DNA from: Pogostemon cablin
Lineage: Eukaryota > Streptophyta > Magnoliopsida > Lamiales > Lamiaceae
Direction of reading: 5' to 3'
NCBI GenBank assembly: GCA_023678885.1
Contig: CM042975.1
Span: 28,313,405-28,377,404, forward strand
DNA length: 64,000 nucleotides
The notes under the pieces were generated by a model. The model saw nothing but the letters and a program-made list of their open reading frames with translations, was not told the origin of the DNA and did no database searches. Shown here one piece after another: positions 35,386-47,858 of this stretch; within the stretch, counting starts at the first letter, position 1; every line of letters begins with the position of its first letter. The position numbers and the translations under genes were made by a program.

Positions 35386-38300
35386 TCAAGTTGTACTTCC
35401 ACTTGCTCTATAGTACAACATTTTCTGCACGTAGAACATCATGTATCCTTGTGCACTCCTAACCACATCATCCTTCACTCGACTGATCCATGCATCATCA
35501 CACTTGTACCATTCATCGCCTAATCTCAGATACGTCACGTAATGACCCGCGTCGAGCTTACCCGAGTGGGTGATCACAGCGAACAGCTCCAATTGTGAAG
35601 AAGATACGTCCGGCTCGTCCATGTCGGAGGGGAAGATTCTGTTCCCGTACCTGCTTCTGAGAATAGATGATGAAAGATAAGGTGCCATGTCCAGAGAGAA
35701 TGGGAACTGTAAGTACCGGTCGATCTTTCTTGACATTTTACGGATGGGAGAGTGCTCGAACCGTTTTATATGGAAGCAGGAAACCATAGGAAGCTTGCGT
35801 ATGGACATTTGTTTGAGAGATTCTTGCCTCACTTGGCACTGCTGGCAGAAGAATTTTTGGTCAGACCCCAAGCGCTCTGGTCTCGTGAAACGATCCAGGC
35901 ATCCTACCAAGGTAGAAACACTAGGGTTCATTGTATCTGCTATGTTATTGACAGAATGATTGGATTTGGTAAACGTCATTTTTCCAGAACCAGTGTTATT
36001 TGGTTCCAAGTCCAATGAGATATCAACGCATGGATCGTATGTTGTAGATGTGAAACCACAGGATATACACATCACGTCGGATCTCAGGATGCCGGAGAAT
36101 ACACGGTGAGCAATACAACAATCTCCACTGCCTGCAAGGCAGAAAATAAGGTGGTTTAGAAATATTATACTAACAACCGTGAAAGCATGCATGTAGATTC
36201 CACATTGATGAACTAACACGGTGTAGCAACAGAAAGAGAGCAGTCTATTAAATTTATTAGAGCTTCACGTATTAACAAATTAAATTTGGAAGTTGTAATC
36301 TGAAAATTTAATTGTTGAGATTATAGAAGTAATTCAAGGCATCTAATCACCAAATGGATAATTTGAAAGTAACTGAATACATGCAAGGATAAATCATATC
36401 TATCAATCAATCAACTCCTCTCAATTATAAATAGACATGTAGGATCAAAAAGAGAAGTAATGATTGAATGAGAGGGCCTACCAGCATATTTTGAAGGACA
36501 GTCACAGCTACAGAGGAACGGAACCAGAGGCAACTCTACATAATCTTAAAATGTAGAACCATCAAATCTCCTAATGCTAGGAATAAAAATGCTAGGTACA
36601 AAGGGAGTTGGGACTCTCAGCCTACACCATATGTCCAAAACTTTAAATTCAAAGAATCCAAACTTCGTGACGAGCCAAACTGACGCAGGCTTATAGAAAC
36701 TGGAAATTTTCATATTCTGATGTAAGGATTCTAACAACGGCACAGCTGTAGTTAGCGAATTAAGCTTTGGGAGGTAAGGACCCTATGACGAAAGCCAAGT
36801 GTGCCAAAGAAAGCGACTTACAGGAGTGTAGCAGATGGCAAGCTCCCAGTGCCTAAGGCAATTGGAAAACCTAGACCAGTACCCTGCATTTAGAAATTGG
36901 TGTTACTCCATCTGTTAAAAGATTTAGGGGTGCCTAGATCAGATGAGATGCTATGTATGATACAGGATGCTAAGTGGATGAGAGGAAGTCATGATTTTTT
37001 ATTACAGTATTTTAAAACTTTATTTCAAGATAATTTATTCATCATCAGACATCTAAAACAAGAACATGGCATAGAACAGCTCTCCTGCTAATCACTTCAC
37101 TATCATAGCCGAATAAGTTGTCCAAAAAGAAAATAAAGACATCACAACTTAACATATTATCTTCATTGTCTTCACATCACTCATCTTAAAGATCCAAAAG
37201 AATTAAGAAGCTACAAGAATATCTGAAGAACACCATCTTAAAAGCATGAATAAGACAAACTACACAGTAAAGCCAAATGTCTACCCTTTTCTTGATCCAA
37301 AATAAAATTTAACTTCTAACAACTAAGACCTTATGCTTCTACTCACACACTCACATTTTCCTATAAAATTTTCAAATCCATTTTATCCACTTCATCAATC
37401 AAGATTATTTCACTAATAAAAGATATTGCTAATTTGCTACTTAAGAAAATACTTTCCTAATTCAAAATTGGTATGACATGCTTTCTTATACTGTCAAACA
37501 CCTCCCAGCTAAAAAAAAAAATAAAAGAATCGAATGTTGTCTTACCTTGACTATGGGGCCTGCGTCTGTCCTTCTGCATCTTTTCATGGATACCATCAAG
37601 CATTGAAATAAGAAATTCATGTGCATCCTGTTGTTCGTAACTTGCAAGGTTCGATGCATGCTGCCACCAACTGCACCATAAAATGCAATTCTCATAAACA
37701 GGTGAGTCAAAATCTAACTTAGCCGCTTAGAAGTACTAATAAATTTCCACTCGCAGAGGTGAGGTATTCAAAATATGCAAATCGTGCAGGTGCAGCCCAT
37801 ATTATAACAACCAAAATGAGATCTTTATTTGTATATCATCAGCATAAAGAAACATAAAATGTCAAACTCAAACTACAGGCGGATTACAGAAATAGTTTAT
37901 AACAGAAAAATTAAGGAGCAAGCAAAAGGAGAAAATTCCAAACAAAAAGACTCGCCTGTATAAGAACTTTGCTGGGCTATATGGCAGCCGATCCCCAGAG
38001 AACACAGCAGAAAAAATGGCGTCCAAATCACAAGCTAGACACATCTGCACATTCTTATTATTGCCTTTATTGGTCTCGCTCTTTCGAGTAACAATGGTTC
38101 TATTTTCTCTCTCGCAATAAAACCGATTGTGCTTATCGCTTAGAAAATAGTTCCTCAGTGGCGGCGTATGAAGCAACGCTTGCAAAACAGAGTTCATAAA
38201 ACACGTGTTCCCCAGATTGTTGAGACCTCTCAACCCCCAAGGGATCACCAGATCAGATTCGTCACGACTCAGCAACTCACCACTCAATTGACTCGGTGGC

Positions 38301-38863
38301 AAAGGGCTCGAGTTTTCCGCAATTACAGCCTGTTCCTTTGGATCAGGGGTCCACGGTTTGTAATCCACGCGCCTCCGTTTCCGAAGATTCTCCGGCGGGA
38401 GAAGGGGGCCAACTCCGATTGCGACCGCCACGACAGCGGCGTCGAAGTCGCGGTCGTATACTTGGTCTCCACAAGCCCAGCACATAAGCTCGGCCCTGCC
38501 GACGTCCACCGAGATGCGGTGGGAGGTCTCCTCCGCGTGCGGTGGTCCATGCTCATCACATGCAACGGCGGCGCACGACACACATGCGTAGAGCCGCGTC
38601 GGTGAGTGTCCACACGCGCCGCACCGGATGCCTTCTCCCAGGCGAATGGAGGCGCGGCCGAGGGGGCGAACGCGGATACAATCCCGAAATTTGAGGAACG
38701 GGTCGGGTCCCAGCTGGGATCGGAGCTCCAATAAATGCTGGCAAAAATAATTAGGGTTTTGGGATTCTTTCAAATTAGGAAGCAGCGATTCAGCCGCCAA
38801 TGGAGTTTGCTGGGGATTGATCTTCAACAAATTGAGCCGAATTTTGTGATCTGATGATGACAT
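35386..38863 (-). CDS. UBP22: Ubiquitin carboxyl-terminal hydrolase 22-like (SAGA deubiquitinase)
   Basis: UBP22/USP22/Ubp8 enzymes remove ubiquitin from histone H2B in the nucleus. Three coding exons, 38863-37956, 37670-37546 and 36131-35386, give about 592 residues. An N-terminal ZnF-UBP domain shows CGACGH, CVSC, CDEH and CWACGD. The USP catalytic core has the Cys box GLNNLGNTCFMNSVLQALL, QQDAHEFLISMLD, zinc-binding CISC and CQQC pairs, and the His box SGKLDAGHYVTYLR with WYKCDDAWI. All catalytic residues are present. Intron 1 has a GC donor (AG/GCGAGT at 37955) with a normal acceptor GTGCAG at 37671; reading on into the intron instead soon reaches a stop. Exon 3 is used from its GGCAGTGGAGATTG start. 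Strong family match; the UBP22 name rests on the domain layout and remembered similarity to At5g10790. Confidence 0.93.
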
Positions 38864-40331
38864 TGCGCCCTAAAGGGCCCTAATATGCAAAAAAAATAAA
38901 AAATCCAAAATTAATCGAATTCCCGCATGAACTACAGATATTGAGCTCGCACTTGGTGACAGTAGGATCGCAAATGAGTAACTATATAGTTATATCTATA
39001 GCAATGAGCTTAAATACTGTGAAATCTGTTTATAAATTGGCTTACTACAATACTTGTATTCTTTCTTTTCTTCAAAATTAGAAAATGCGATAATAATCGT
39101 GGAAAATGGGGGAGGCGGTGAATTAGGAGGGTTGGAATGGTTCACAGATTTGCTAATTTACTAATTACTCTTTGCTAAATAAAAAATTACTCTTTCAAAA
39201 ATTACCCTTCGTCCACCCCAAACATTCCCATTTACTTTTACTATATGAATTATGAAGTACTCCCTCCGTCCCGTCCTTTGCTTTTCACGGGAATTAATAA
39301 ATATAATATTTTAATGTGTATTGAGGTGAGAGAAATAATAATTTAATATAAAGTGTGTTGGTGTATTAGTGAGATGTGTGGGTCTATGAAGAGAGAAATA
39401 ATTAATTTGTGTGGGCCCCATATGCTAAACTGGGCCCCTGGAACACCGTGCCCCTTTACAATTTCCGTGTTCCTTTGCAATTATATGTGGATCTTTTTGC
39501 TAGAAGAGAAAATTGGTAGTTTTTGAGCGATGAAATGATGAAGTACATTTGAGATGGATGAAGGGTATTTCTCTTCTAAATAAAATATTACTCCTCAAAT
39601 AATTGCACTTTAATTTACCAACGACTCTATGTAGATATGAATTATTAATTTTTTTAATGAAAAATATTATTTTTCAAATTATGATATGTTATGATTTTTT
39701 TAATCTTGTTGACAGAATATAAAGGGTAATATTCTTATATAGAAAAAAAAATTATCTATTTACAAAGTAATTTTTTTATGTAGTAATAATTTTGCATAAA
39801 CAATGTGCATAATAAACTTGATTCACATGAGGCACACTCGAGTTGGAATACCAAATGTTGATTTTTTTTAATTGCACTCTTTTATGATACGATTATTTGT
39901 GAGACGGGTTGATGTATAATTATAGTATGATTATTGTATAGGTAAAGTACATTATTATTAAAGTATAATGATATGAATGATGAATTAAAATAGAATCAAT
40001 TACTATCAAATACATAATATAATTCATTATTATTTTAAAATACAATTATAAAATATTATTATTATTATCAACTATATAATTATAATATAATAGAATTACA
40101 CTTGTATGATTGCACATTGTATTGTTGCATTTTATTTATTTATTTTTATATATTTTAGTTTTATGCAAATTTGTCTCAAGCACAATACATTAGGTGGAAA
40201 AATGTCTTCTATAGTATTTTAATTTTGTGCATATTTACCTTATGCACAACTTTTTCTGCTGTTATTCAAAAAAATTGGAGTAAATAAATAGATTAAAGAA
40301 AGTAATGATATAATTTGAAAAGGGCAATGCT
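38864..40331. other. Intergenic region upstream of UBP22
   Basis: This holds the UBP22 promoter, a MITE (39260-39564) and AT-rich sequence. No gene seen. Confidence 0.6.
39260..39564. mobile_element. Stowaway-like MITE, probably interrupted
   Basis: CTCCCTCCGTCCCGTCC at the left and a GATGGATGAAGG end at the right. A GC-richer stretch at 39412-39480 (GGGCCCC and GGAACACCGTGCCCC) does not fit the family and may be a later insertion. Confidence 0.55.
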
Positions 40332-40641
40332 TATCTTGAGCAGTTACATATCCAGGGCCCCTAACACAAATCGACGCGCTACAAGTTCCATATAGATTAC
40401 TTCTCAATACAATTTCTTTCAAATTCATTATAATTTCGTGGACCGATTCTTGAATACCCGTTATAGTCGAATATTCATGGGGGACGTTCTCAGATTTTAC
40501 ATGTGTGATACATGTTCCTTCTATTTCTCCAAGCAAAGCTCTTCGAATCGCAATGCCTATTGTGTCGGCTTGTCCTTTCATAAGTGGAGACAGAACAAAG
40601 CGCCCATAATAAAGGCGTTTACTGTCTTTTCTTGATTCAAC
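40332..40641 (-). pseudogene. rpoA: Nuclear copy of plastid rpoA, 5' fragment (NUPT)
   Basis: About 310 bases encode the N-terminal domain of the plastid RNA polymerase alpha subunit, with DSKRLYYGRFVLSPLMKGQA, AIRRALLGEIEGTCITHVKS, PHEYSTITGIQESVHEI and GTCSASICVRGPGYVTAQ. The fragment starts after the first ~15 residues of the usual protein and stops after TAQD, far short of full length. The frame is still open throughout, which suggests a fairly recent transfer from the chloroplast. There is no plastid gene next to it on either side. The frame continues into unrelated sequence on both ends, so it is not a functional gene. Confidence 0.9.
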
Positions 40642-41042
40642 CCTATAATAAAATACTATTCCTTTAAAAAAATATATATAATTTGAATTTTTGATATAAA
40701 GAACAATGCGTGGAGAGCACAAAAGTGCAAGTACCAAAAACTGAGTCCATAGTAAAAATTAAGGGCAAGTCCTACCTACTTTCATAATCCAAGATGCAAA
40801 CAACAATTCATTACATAGAAGATAACAGAGAGAAAATATAACTTGTTTTCTTCCATGGAAGAAGAATTTTCATGGGTTTATTGAATCAAAGTGGGAGAGA
40901 TAGAAATTGCAATTGTTTCATTCGTTGTAGTTGCCCTTACAGCAGCAGCGACTGCACTGAAACACAGAGCCCACCCCTGCTCGGGCTATGTATATGGATT
41001 TGAACTCTCAAATTCACCTGCAGATTAAGAGAATACACAAAT

Positions 41043-44000
41043 ATGATGGTGCTGCTGTCCAAAATCTGTACTCCGATCATCTCTCATCAACGCATAATCA
41101 AGAAAACTGGACTCCCTCGCTTCTCAATTCAATGCCTCAACATCTCTCATAGCCCTCAACAAAGTGGAGCAACAGCTACGGAAATCACCAAGATTCTGGC
41201 AATTTCTTCTGGATTCCTCACATATCACGCGAAATCTTGATCCTCATGTGGTGCATTTGGTGCTTCAAAGAACCCTTTTCTCAATTCATTCCATGCGACT
41301 TCTTGATTTCTTCAACTGGGCAAATCACCATCTGGGTAATACTCAAAGCCTTCATTCTTTCTCGATTCTTGCATCGGTTTTATGCTGTTCTAAACTTTAT
41401 TTACCTGCCATAAATGTGCTGAGCAAATTGATTGAGGCCCCATTTCCAGTTTCTGATGTTTTGAACTCGATTTTGAATCTTTATAATGAGTACCCTAGAC
41501 TTAGGTCGAGGCTGGTGGTCTTTGAGGTATTGATTGATGTATATAGGAAAAAGAGGATGTGGAATGAAGCTGTTGCTGTGTTTTTGGGCATTAGGGGTGG
41601 TGATTTTGAGATCAGTTTGTTGTGTTGTAATTCTTTGTTAAAGGATTTGTTGAAGTGTAACAAAATGGAGTTGTTCTGGAAGGTTTATGGGGAAATGTCT
41701 GAAAGGAAAATGGATATGGATGTCTATACTTATGTTAGTGTTATTACAGCTCACTGCAATGTTGGAAATGTTAAGGAGGCTAAAAGGATTCTTTATGAGA
41801 TGGAAGCAAAGCAGTTTGATTCTAACTTGATTGCTTATAATATGGTCATCAATGGCTTGTGTAGAAGTGGAGCATTTGATGAAGCCTTGCAGCTGAAGTT
41901 AATAATGGCTGAAAAGGGTTTGTCACCTGATAAATACACTTATACAATATTTATTGATGGACTTTGCCAACGAAAGAGATCTTCGGAGGCAAAGTTGATT
42001 CTGGAAGAGATGCGTGAGAGAGGCTTAAACCCTGATCATATTGCATATACGGCATTGATTAATGGATTTATGAAAGAGGGTGCTGTGGATGAGGCCTTTC
42101 GAATCAGGGATGAAATGGTTTCACATGGAATAAAGTTGAATTTGGTGACTTATAATGCTCTTATACATGGTCTCTGCAAATCTGGAGACATGGCAAAGGC
42201 TGCTAAACTAATGCAAGAGATGGTTGATATGGGAATAGCCCCTGAAACACAAACGTACAATTATTTGATTCATGGATATAGTCAAGAGCGTAATATGGGG
42301 AAGGTCACTGAAGTACTGTGTTGGATGAAAGAACGAAATTTGGCTCCTTCAGCGTTTACCTTTGGTGGTGTAATAAATGATTTAAGTCGCACTGGAGATC
42401 TCAAACAAGCCAATCTTTTAATGGACCATATGATTGCACAAGGCATCACACCCAGTATTGTTAGTTACGGAGCCATTATTAAAGGTTATGTGAAAGAAGG
42501 TAAATATGAAGAGGGAATGAGAATTTTGGATGAAATGTGGCAGAGAGGCATTTTGCCTGATGTTTTCTGCTATAATTCTATAATCATTGGTCTAAGCAAG
42601 GCAAACAAGATGGATGAGGCAAGGACTTATCTAACCGAAATGCGGAAGAGGGGACTAATACCAAATTCCTATACCTTTGGGGCTTTGATATCCGGTTATA
42701 CAAAGATAGATCAGATACATATCGCAGAAAAATACTTCTTGGAAATGCTTGATCATAGCATAGCTCCCGATCTTTACACTTATTCATGTTTGATTGATGG
42801 CATCTGTAGAAATGGGAGCATAACACAGGCCTTCTCTATATTTAACTTAATGCTCAAAAAACATCTACTTCCAGATGTAGACATTTACAGTGCGCTTATA
42901 ATTGGTCTGTCAAAGAATGGGAGACTGGCAGAAGCAATGAGAATTTTCTCAAACTTCTGTGACAAAGGTCTGGTTCCTGATGTTTTCACTTACACTTCAC
43001 TAATTTCTGGTTTCTGTAAGCAAGGTAATATGTCTGAAGCTTTCAGTCTTTTTGATCAAATGTGTCAAAATGGCATTACTTCCAACATTGTTACTTATAA
43101 TGCCTTGCTGGGTGGGCTGTTTAGATCAGGTGAGATAGAGAGAGCAAAGGAATTGTTTGTTGGGCTCTCTGGTAAAGGATTAATACCAAACAAGGTTACG
43201 TATGCCACGATGATAGATGGGTACTGCAAGTTGGAAAATTTGGATGAAGCATTTCATTTGTTTGAAGGGATGTCATTGAAGGGTGTATCGCCTGATGGTG
43301 TTGTGTACAATGCTCTTATCAATGGATGCTGCAAGCTAGGAGAAATGAAGAAAGCTTCCACATTATTCCATGAAATGATGGAGAGAGGTAGTGCATCTGT
43401 AATCACATTTAATACAATGATTGATGGATATTGTAAGTTGGGAATGTTTGCTAAAGCAATTGAGTTGGTCGAAGACATGGTTGATAAGAAAATCATACCT
43501 AACCATGTAACCTTCACAATTTTAATCAGCCACTATAGCAAGATCGGTGATATGAAAGAAGCGGAGAAGCTTCTTTTAGAGATGCAAAAAAGGAATATTG
43601 TGCCCACAAATGTAACTTACACTTGTCTTTTACATGGTTATAGCAAAGTAGGAGATAGGTCCAAGGTGATTGCCCTCTTTGAAGACTTGGTGGAAAAGGG
43701 CATCGAACCAGATGAAATAGTTTACAAATTGGTGGTGGATGCATTCTATGAAGATAGTAATTTAGACAAAGCATTGAAGACCTGGAGTGAACTATTGGAC
43801 ATTGGTGTATTGAAAGGAAAGGTAAGTGAGATGCTCGTAGAGGTATGGTGTGGAAATAAAGATAGTTCAGAGATATTGACAGTACTTGATAAGATGAGAG
43901 AGCAAGGATATAAGCCTAGCGTTCGTACTTGTGGCACCTTGGTTTATGGTTTGGAAAGATTAGGATACAAAGAACTAGATAAAGTTCTTGATGTTATGGT

Positions 44001-44127
44001 AAGCTATGGTTGGGTCACCTCGTCGCAGGGTTTAATTGACTTGGTTAGCCACTATCAGCAGGGAGATATCCAGAACATGGGTGGCCTTTCTGAGCAAGTA
44101 GCAACTGAAGTTGTATGTCAAGTTTAA
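41043..44127 (+). CDS. P-class pentatricopeptide repeat (PPR) protein, mitochondrial type, with 5' frame break
   Basis: PPR proteins bind organelle RNA and direct its processing or stability. From about 41200 to the stop at 44127 an uninterrupted frame encodes more than 20 consecutive 35-residue PPR motifs, such as VTYNALIHGLCKSGDMAKAA, DVFTYTSLISGFCKQGNMSE and VTYATMIDGYCKLENLDEA. There is no E or DYW tail, so it is P-class. This frame has no ATG before 41293; it opens after a stop at 41095 and the first start-like codon is GTG (41164). An ATG at 41043 in another frame opens a basic presequence-like peptide (MMVLLSKICTPIISHQRIIK) that runs to about 41200 with no intron site between. A small indel near 41190-41200 would join the two. 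The protein resembles Arabidopsis At5g61990. Either the gene has lost its targeting peptide or the sequence has an indel. Confidence 0.88.
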
Positions 44128-45036
44128 TCCTAACTGATTGAGATTATTGAAACTTGTGACTTTCTTTATATCTATGTGAGCAACTGGTGTCATGCTCACC
44201 ACATCGGTAGGACCCTTCGCATTGTTTCTTTCAGAGGCCTCACCTTCCTCTAGAACTTCGTGGCGTCTCATGTTTAAGAAAGTAAGCTTTCATTCTAGCA
44301 TTTTTAATTCTGCTTGAAGTTTTCTTCCTTGATTTTGGTCCGATGAAATAAATCCTTTATTAGTTATTACTGTATGATATTAGTAAGAGCAATCAACATA
44401 TATGTAGATCAGCTATAAAAAAATCTTTTTTAAAATTTGTTTTTCTTGTTTGCTCCTACATTTCTCAATGTGATTAGTTTTATTCTCTGTGGCAGTGGGA
44501 TTTAATCAAGATTCAATCCTTTCTTTGTAATTACATGTCCATTCACGATCAAGTTTCACCATAAGAGTGCTGACATTTGGGTGAAGGACAAGTTACTTAC
44601 GCTGAAAAACACTGGCAATGTTTTTAGACTGAATTACACAAGAAAAGTGAGCATTTGATTTTCTGGTCCAAGTTTCTTAATCTCTTAAGCACTGGCCTAC
44701 AATGTAAGTTGATACTCCCTCCGTACCGATTATTCTTTCACGCTTATTGAGAAAGTTGAATTTTAGGCATATAATGTATGATAAAGTAGGATACTTGTGG
44801 TAATTCAACAAGAAAAAGTGAATAAAGTTGTTGACTTTCGGTTACAAAAGTGTAAAAGTATGCGACATTTTTGTAATGTTGTGGTATTACGAGAATACTA
44901 TATTGTGTAGTTCTACCATATTTTTTAGAGATGTGGTGGAACTGATAGACCACTGCTGATTGTGTATAAGAGGCATTTGTAGAAAAGCAGCTGATTTATT
45001 TATATTATTAATTATTATTTTTAAGAAACTAATGTA

Positions 45037-45068
<32 letters not shown>

Positions 45069-45349
45069 AATAAAATTAATTTATATATAATATTCTTTTA
45101 AATATTCATAAATTTGTAATGAATTTATTAATTTTATTTTTTATTTAATTTTATTAGTTTCAAATTATATAAACAACTAAAGAAAACAAATTTATAATTT
45201 ATATGTGATATTGAATAATTAAGATATATGTAAATAAATAAATATTAATATACTAAATTTAAAAAATTAACAAATATTTAGAAACTCAATTTAATGTTAT
45301 TCTATATATGAATTAGTTTTTCAACCTCTTATTCTTTAGAGGTAAATCG

Positions 45350-45835
45350 ATTTAAAAGTACTTGAATCATCGATCCTCTTGAAGAATACTTGAATTTATT
45401 CTTAAGAAGTAATACTTGAATCGATTTTTTTTTCCTCTTGAAGAATTGATTTTTAAGATGTACGTAAATAGATTCAAGAATACTTGAATCGGTCCTCTTA
45501 CTCTTGAAAAATCGATTTTTAAGATGTAAATCTATTCAAGAATACTTAAAGAGAATCATCGATTCTTAAGATGTAAATCGATTCAAGAATACTTGAAGAG
45601 AATCATCGATTCTTAAGATGTAAATAGATTCAAGAATACTTGAATCGATCCTCTTACTCTTGAAAAAATTGATTTTTAAAATGTAAATCTAATCAATAAT
45701 ACTTGAATCGATTATCTTCCTCTTGAAGAACAGATTCTTAAGAGGTAAATTAATTCAAAAATTACATGAATTAGTTCTCTTCCTCTTGAAGAATACTTGA
45801 ATCGATTTTTTAGAGGTAGATCTCTATTTGATTCT
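45350..45835 (+). repeat. Minisatellite based on TCAAGAATACTTGAATCGAT
   Basis: Many imperfect copies of a ~60-bp unit: TTCAAGAATACTTGAATCGA, then TCCTCTT with CTCTTGAA, then ATCGATTTTTAAGATGTAAA. The words TTGAATCGATT and AATCGATTCAA give it many short dyads. Confidence 0.75.
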
Positions 45836-46009
45836 TTCTATCAAAATAAAATTTTATACTTTCATAAATAAATTATCTAGAGTACTTTGAAGAAAGCTCA
45901 TATCCCTCTTGGAGAATCGAATGTGTGTAATTAGAATGAATAACCAAAAAATTTTATTTATAAGTGGGGTGAGAGAGAATATTATATGAAATATTCTTTT
46001 TTCCCTTTA

Positions 46010-46285
46010 TATATATGATTTAATTTGATATTAATTTTATTATATTAAAAGATTTAATAATTAATTAAAGATACCCAAATAAATAAATAAAATATTAAAA
46101 ATTTAATTATTATTAAAAATAAGAAACACATTATTTAAAAAAAAAATTAAATAACGAAGCTAATTAAAAGTAAATAAGGAAAATATTAAAAAGAGTATTA
46201 AAAATCCAAAAAATTGAGAAAATTACACGTCACATTAGAGCGCTCTGGAGACGACACGTCAACAAGAAAAGTTTCTGCTATATAT
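46010..46285 (-). repeat. Dispersed repeat, copy 2 (inverted relative to 27575-27800)
   Basis: TGAGAAAATTACACGTCACA, then TTAGAGCGCTCTGGAGACGA is the reverse complement of the earlier copy, and the similarity continues through the AT-rich remainder. Confidence 0.65.
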
Positions 46286-46309
46286 ATATATATATTAAGA
46301 TTAAGATTA

Positions 46310-46578
46310 AGATTGTATTTCACATATTTTTGTGTGTAGAATTAAAAAAAGAGAATATATTTTTTAATGTATTAAGTAAGAAAGAGAATAAATATTTTAA
46401 TTAATTTAATGAAAAATGTGCGTAAAGTCATCTAAATATGTAAAAAAATTGGATATCATATTGAAATATATATAAAAGGTATTATTATAGTGAATCTTTT
46501 ATCATTTTTAGTAATAAAAATAAAAATATAAAATACATTATGAGATGAATAAGAAAAGAAAGTATAAAATATTTTTTT
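46310..46578 (-). mobile_element. MITE copy related to 14480-14756 and 14850-15170
   Basis: TAAGTAAGAAAGAGAATAAA, then TTTTAATTAATTTAATGAAA, then a degenerate CATATTGAAATATATATAAAA and TATAAAATATTTTTTTGG parallels those elements. The normal G-rich terminus (TTTGGGGGACGGAGGGAG) is replaced by the poly-G run. Confidence 0.6.
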
Positions 46579-46598
46579 GGGGGGGGGGGGGGGGGGGG
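46579..46598 (+). repeat. Run of 20 G residues
   Basis: An uninterrupted G20 followed by (AG)n. It is unusual in such AT-rich DNA and is positioned where the MITE terminus should be. Confidence 0.9.
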
Positions 46599-47858
46599 AG
46601 AGAGAGAAAGTAATTATTAATTCTAAACTACTATCTCTATTGCACTCGCTCAAATTGGCTCTCATTGTTGATACAATAATATTAATTACTCAAATCCACT
46701 TTCTCTGGAATCTCAGAAATTTGAAGCCCTCTGAAAACCAAATCTCAGCCGTTGATCACGAGGTTCATCGCCACGTCATCCTCTGGCTACTTCTCACTCT
46801 TCCTCCGACTTTTCCCAAACCCGATTTGAGCCCAATAATAGACAAACGCTGAAACCCAATTTATTACACAAGACAACCCACTTCTATTGATTTGAGCCCA
46901 AAGCCCAATTTCTGGTTTGGACTAGCAAGCCCGAACCAAAACCACAGCCCGAAATTTCTTACTACGTGAAATGGGAGATCTGTCCCTCAACGTAGAGGAA
47001 GTCTCAGAGAGTTGAACTGATCAGGTATCTCGTTGTTTTTAATATTTCCGATCTCAATTATGGAATGCATTTGCAAATCAAATAGCTGATCTTAGATGAT
47101 TGTTTGTTCTTTTTGAAAATTTTAATTTTATTTACGACAGTATTTTGGGTAATTTTGTTCCGAGATTGGAATTTGTTGAGTACCGATGAATAATTTATTG
47201 TTCATTTAGTGATTGATGGATGAATCATGGAAATAGAATTTGCCTTGATTTTCTTAAAGTTTCCGCATTGTTACTGTTGTTTCCTTCAGATTAATCAGGT
47301 TAAGTATAATTATAAATCAATTAGGTTTGATTAATAGCTTGATTGATTTTTTGATTGAATTACTGGAAAATGTATCAGGATGGATATGCGAAATTCTTAT
47401 GCGGTTTTACTAATGATATGAATAAATTTGTTTTTTCTATCTTTAATCAGGAACTTTAACTGTGTTTAACCTGTGTGTATAGAGCTGGGGAGGATGGGGT
47501 ATAGCAGGTAGATCGAACTGAGCTAAGATTAGAATTGATATTGCTTTCGGGAACAATGTCCTAGTTTTGCTAATCTAAATGCTAAAAGAAGCCAATTAAG
47601 TTTTTTTTTTTTTTTTAATCTTCTTGTTTTATTCAAATTAGTAGAAAAGTAAGAGTAGACATCAATCTTAGCACATTGTTCTCTCTTATTATATGAATTT
47701 GGGTAAAAAGAACATAAAAATGTAGCATAATTAGTAGTAACTATAGCTTGAAAATTCATCCTATTGATACAATAACAATATAAATGCAGATAAAAACTTG
47801 CCATATCAGACGAGGTTCTGTGATTCAGCAATACAGAGACTGTTACCATAGGATTGAC

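Larger units (their letters stand above)
44128..47010. other. Repeat-rich intergenic region
   Basis: After the PPR 3' UTR come the left end of a MITE at 44714 (CTCCCTCCGTACCG), an (AT)n run at about 45038-45062, a minisatellite, a dispersed repeat, another MITE copy and a poly-G run. From about 46700 the sequence is less AT-rich and probably includes the ARPC3 promoter and leader. Confidence 0.6.

Noticed and set aside
40240..40737. A functional RNA polymerase alpha gene
   Set aside because: Only about 100 residues of a ~330-residue protein are present and the frame runs into unrelated sequence on both sides.
41164..41292. GTG as the true start of the PPR protein
   Set aside because: Plant nuclear genes rarely start at GTG, and a plausible presequence exists upstream in another frame; a frame break is the better explanation.
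30286..44127. A functional cluster of chloroplast or organelle genes (TOC90, rpoA, PPR)
   Set aside because: rpoA is a dead fragment, the PPR protein looks mitochondrial and UBP22 is nuclear; neighbourhood alone does not link them.
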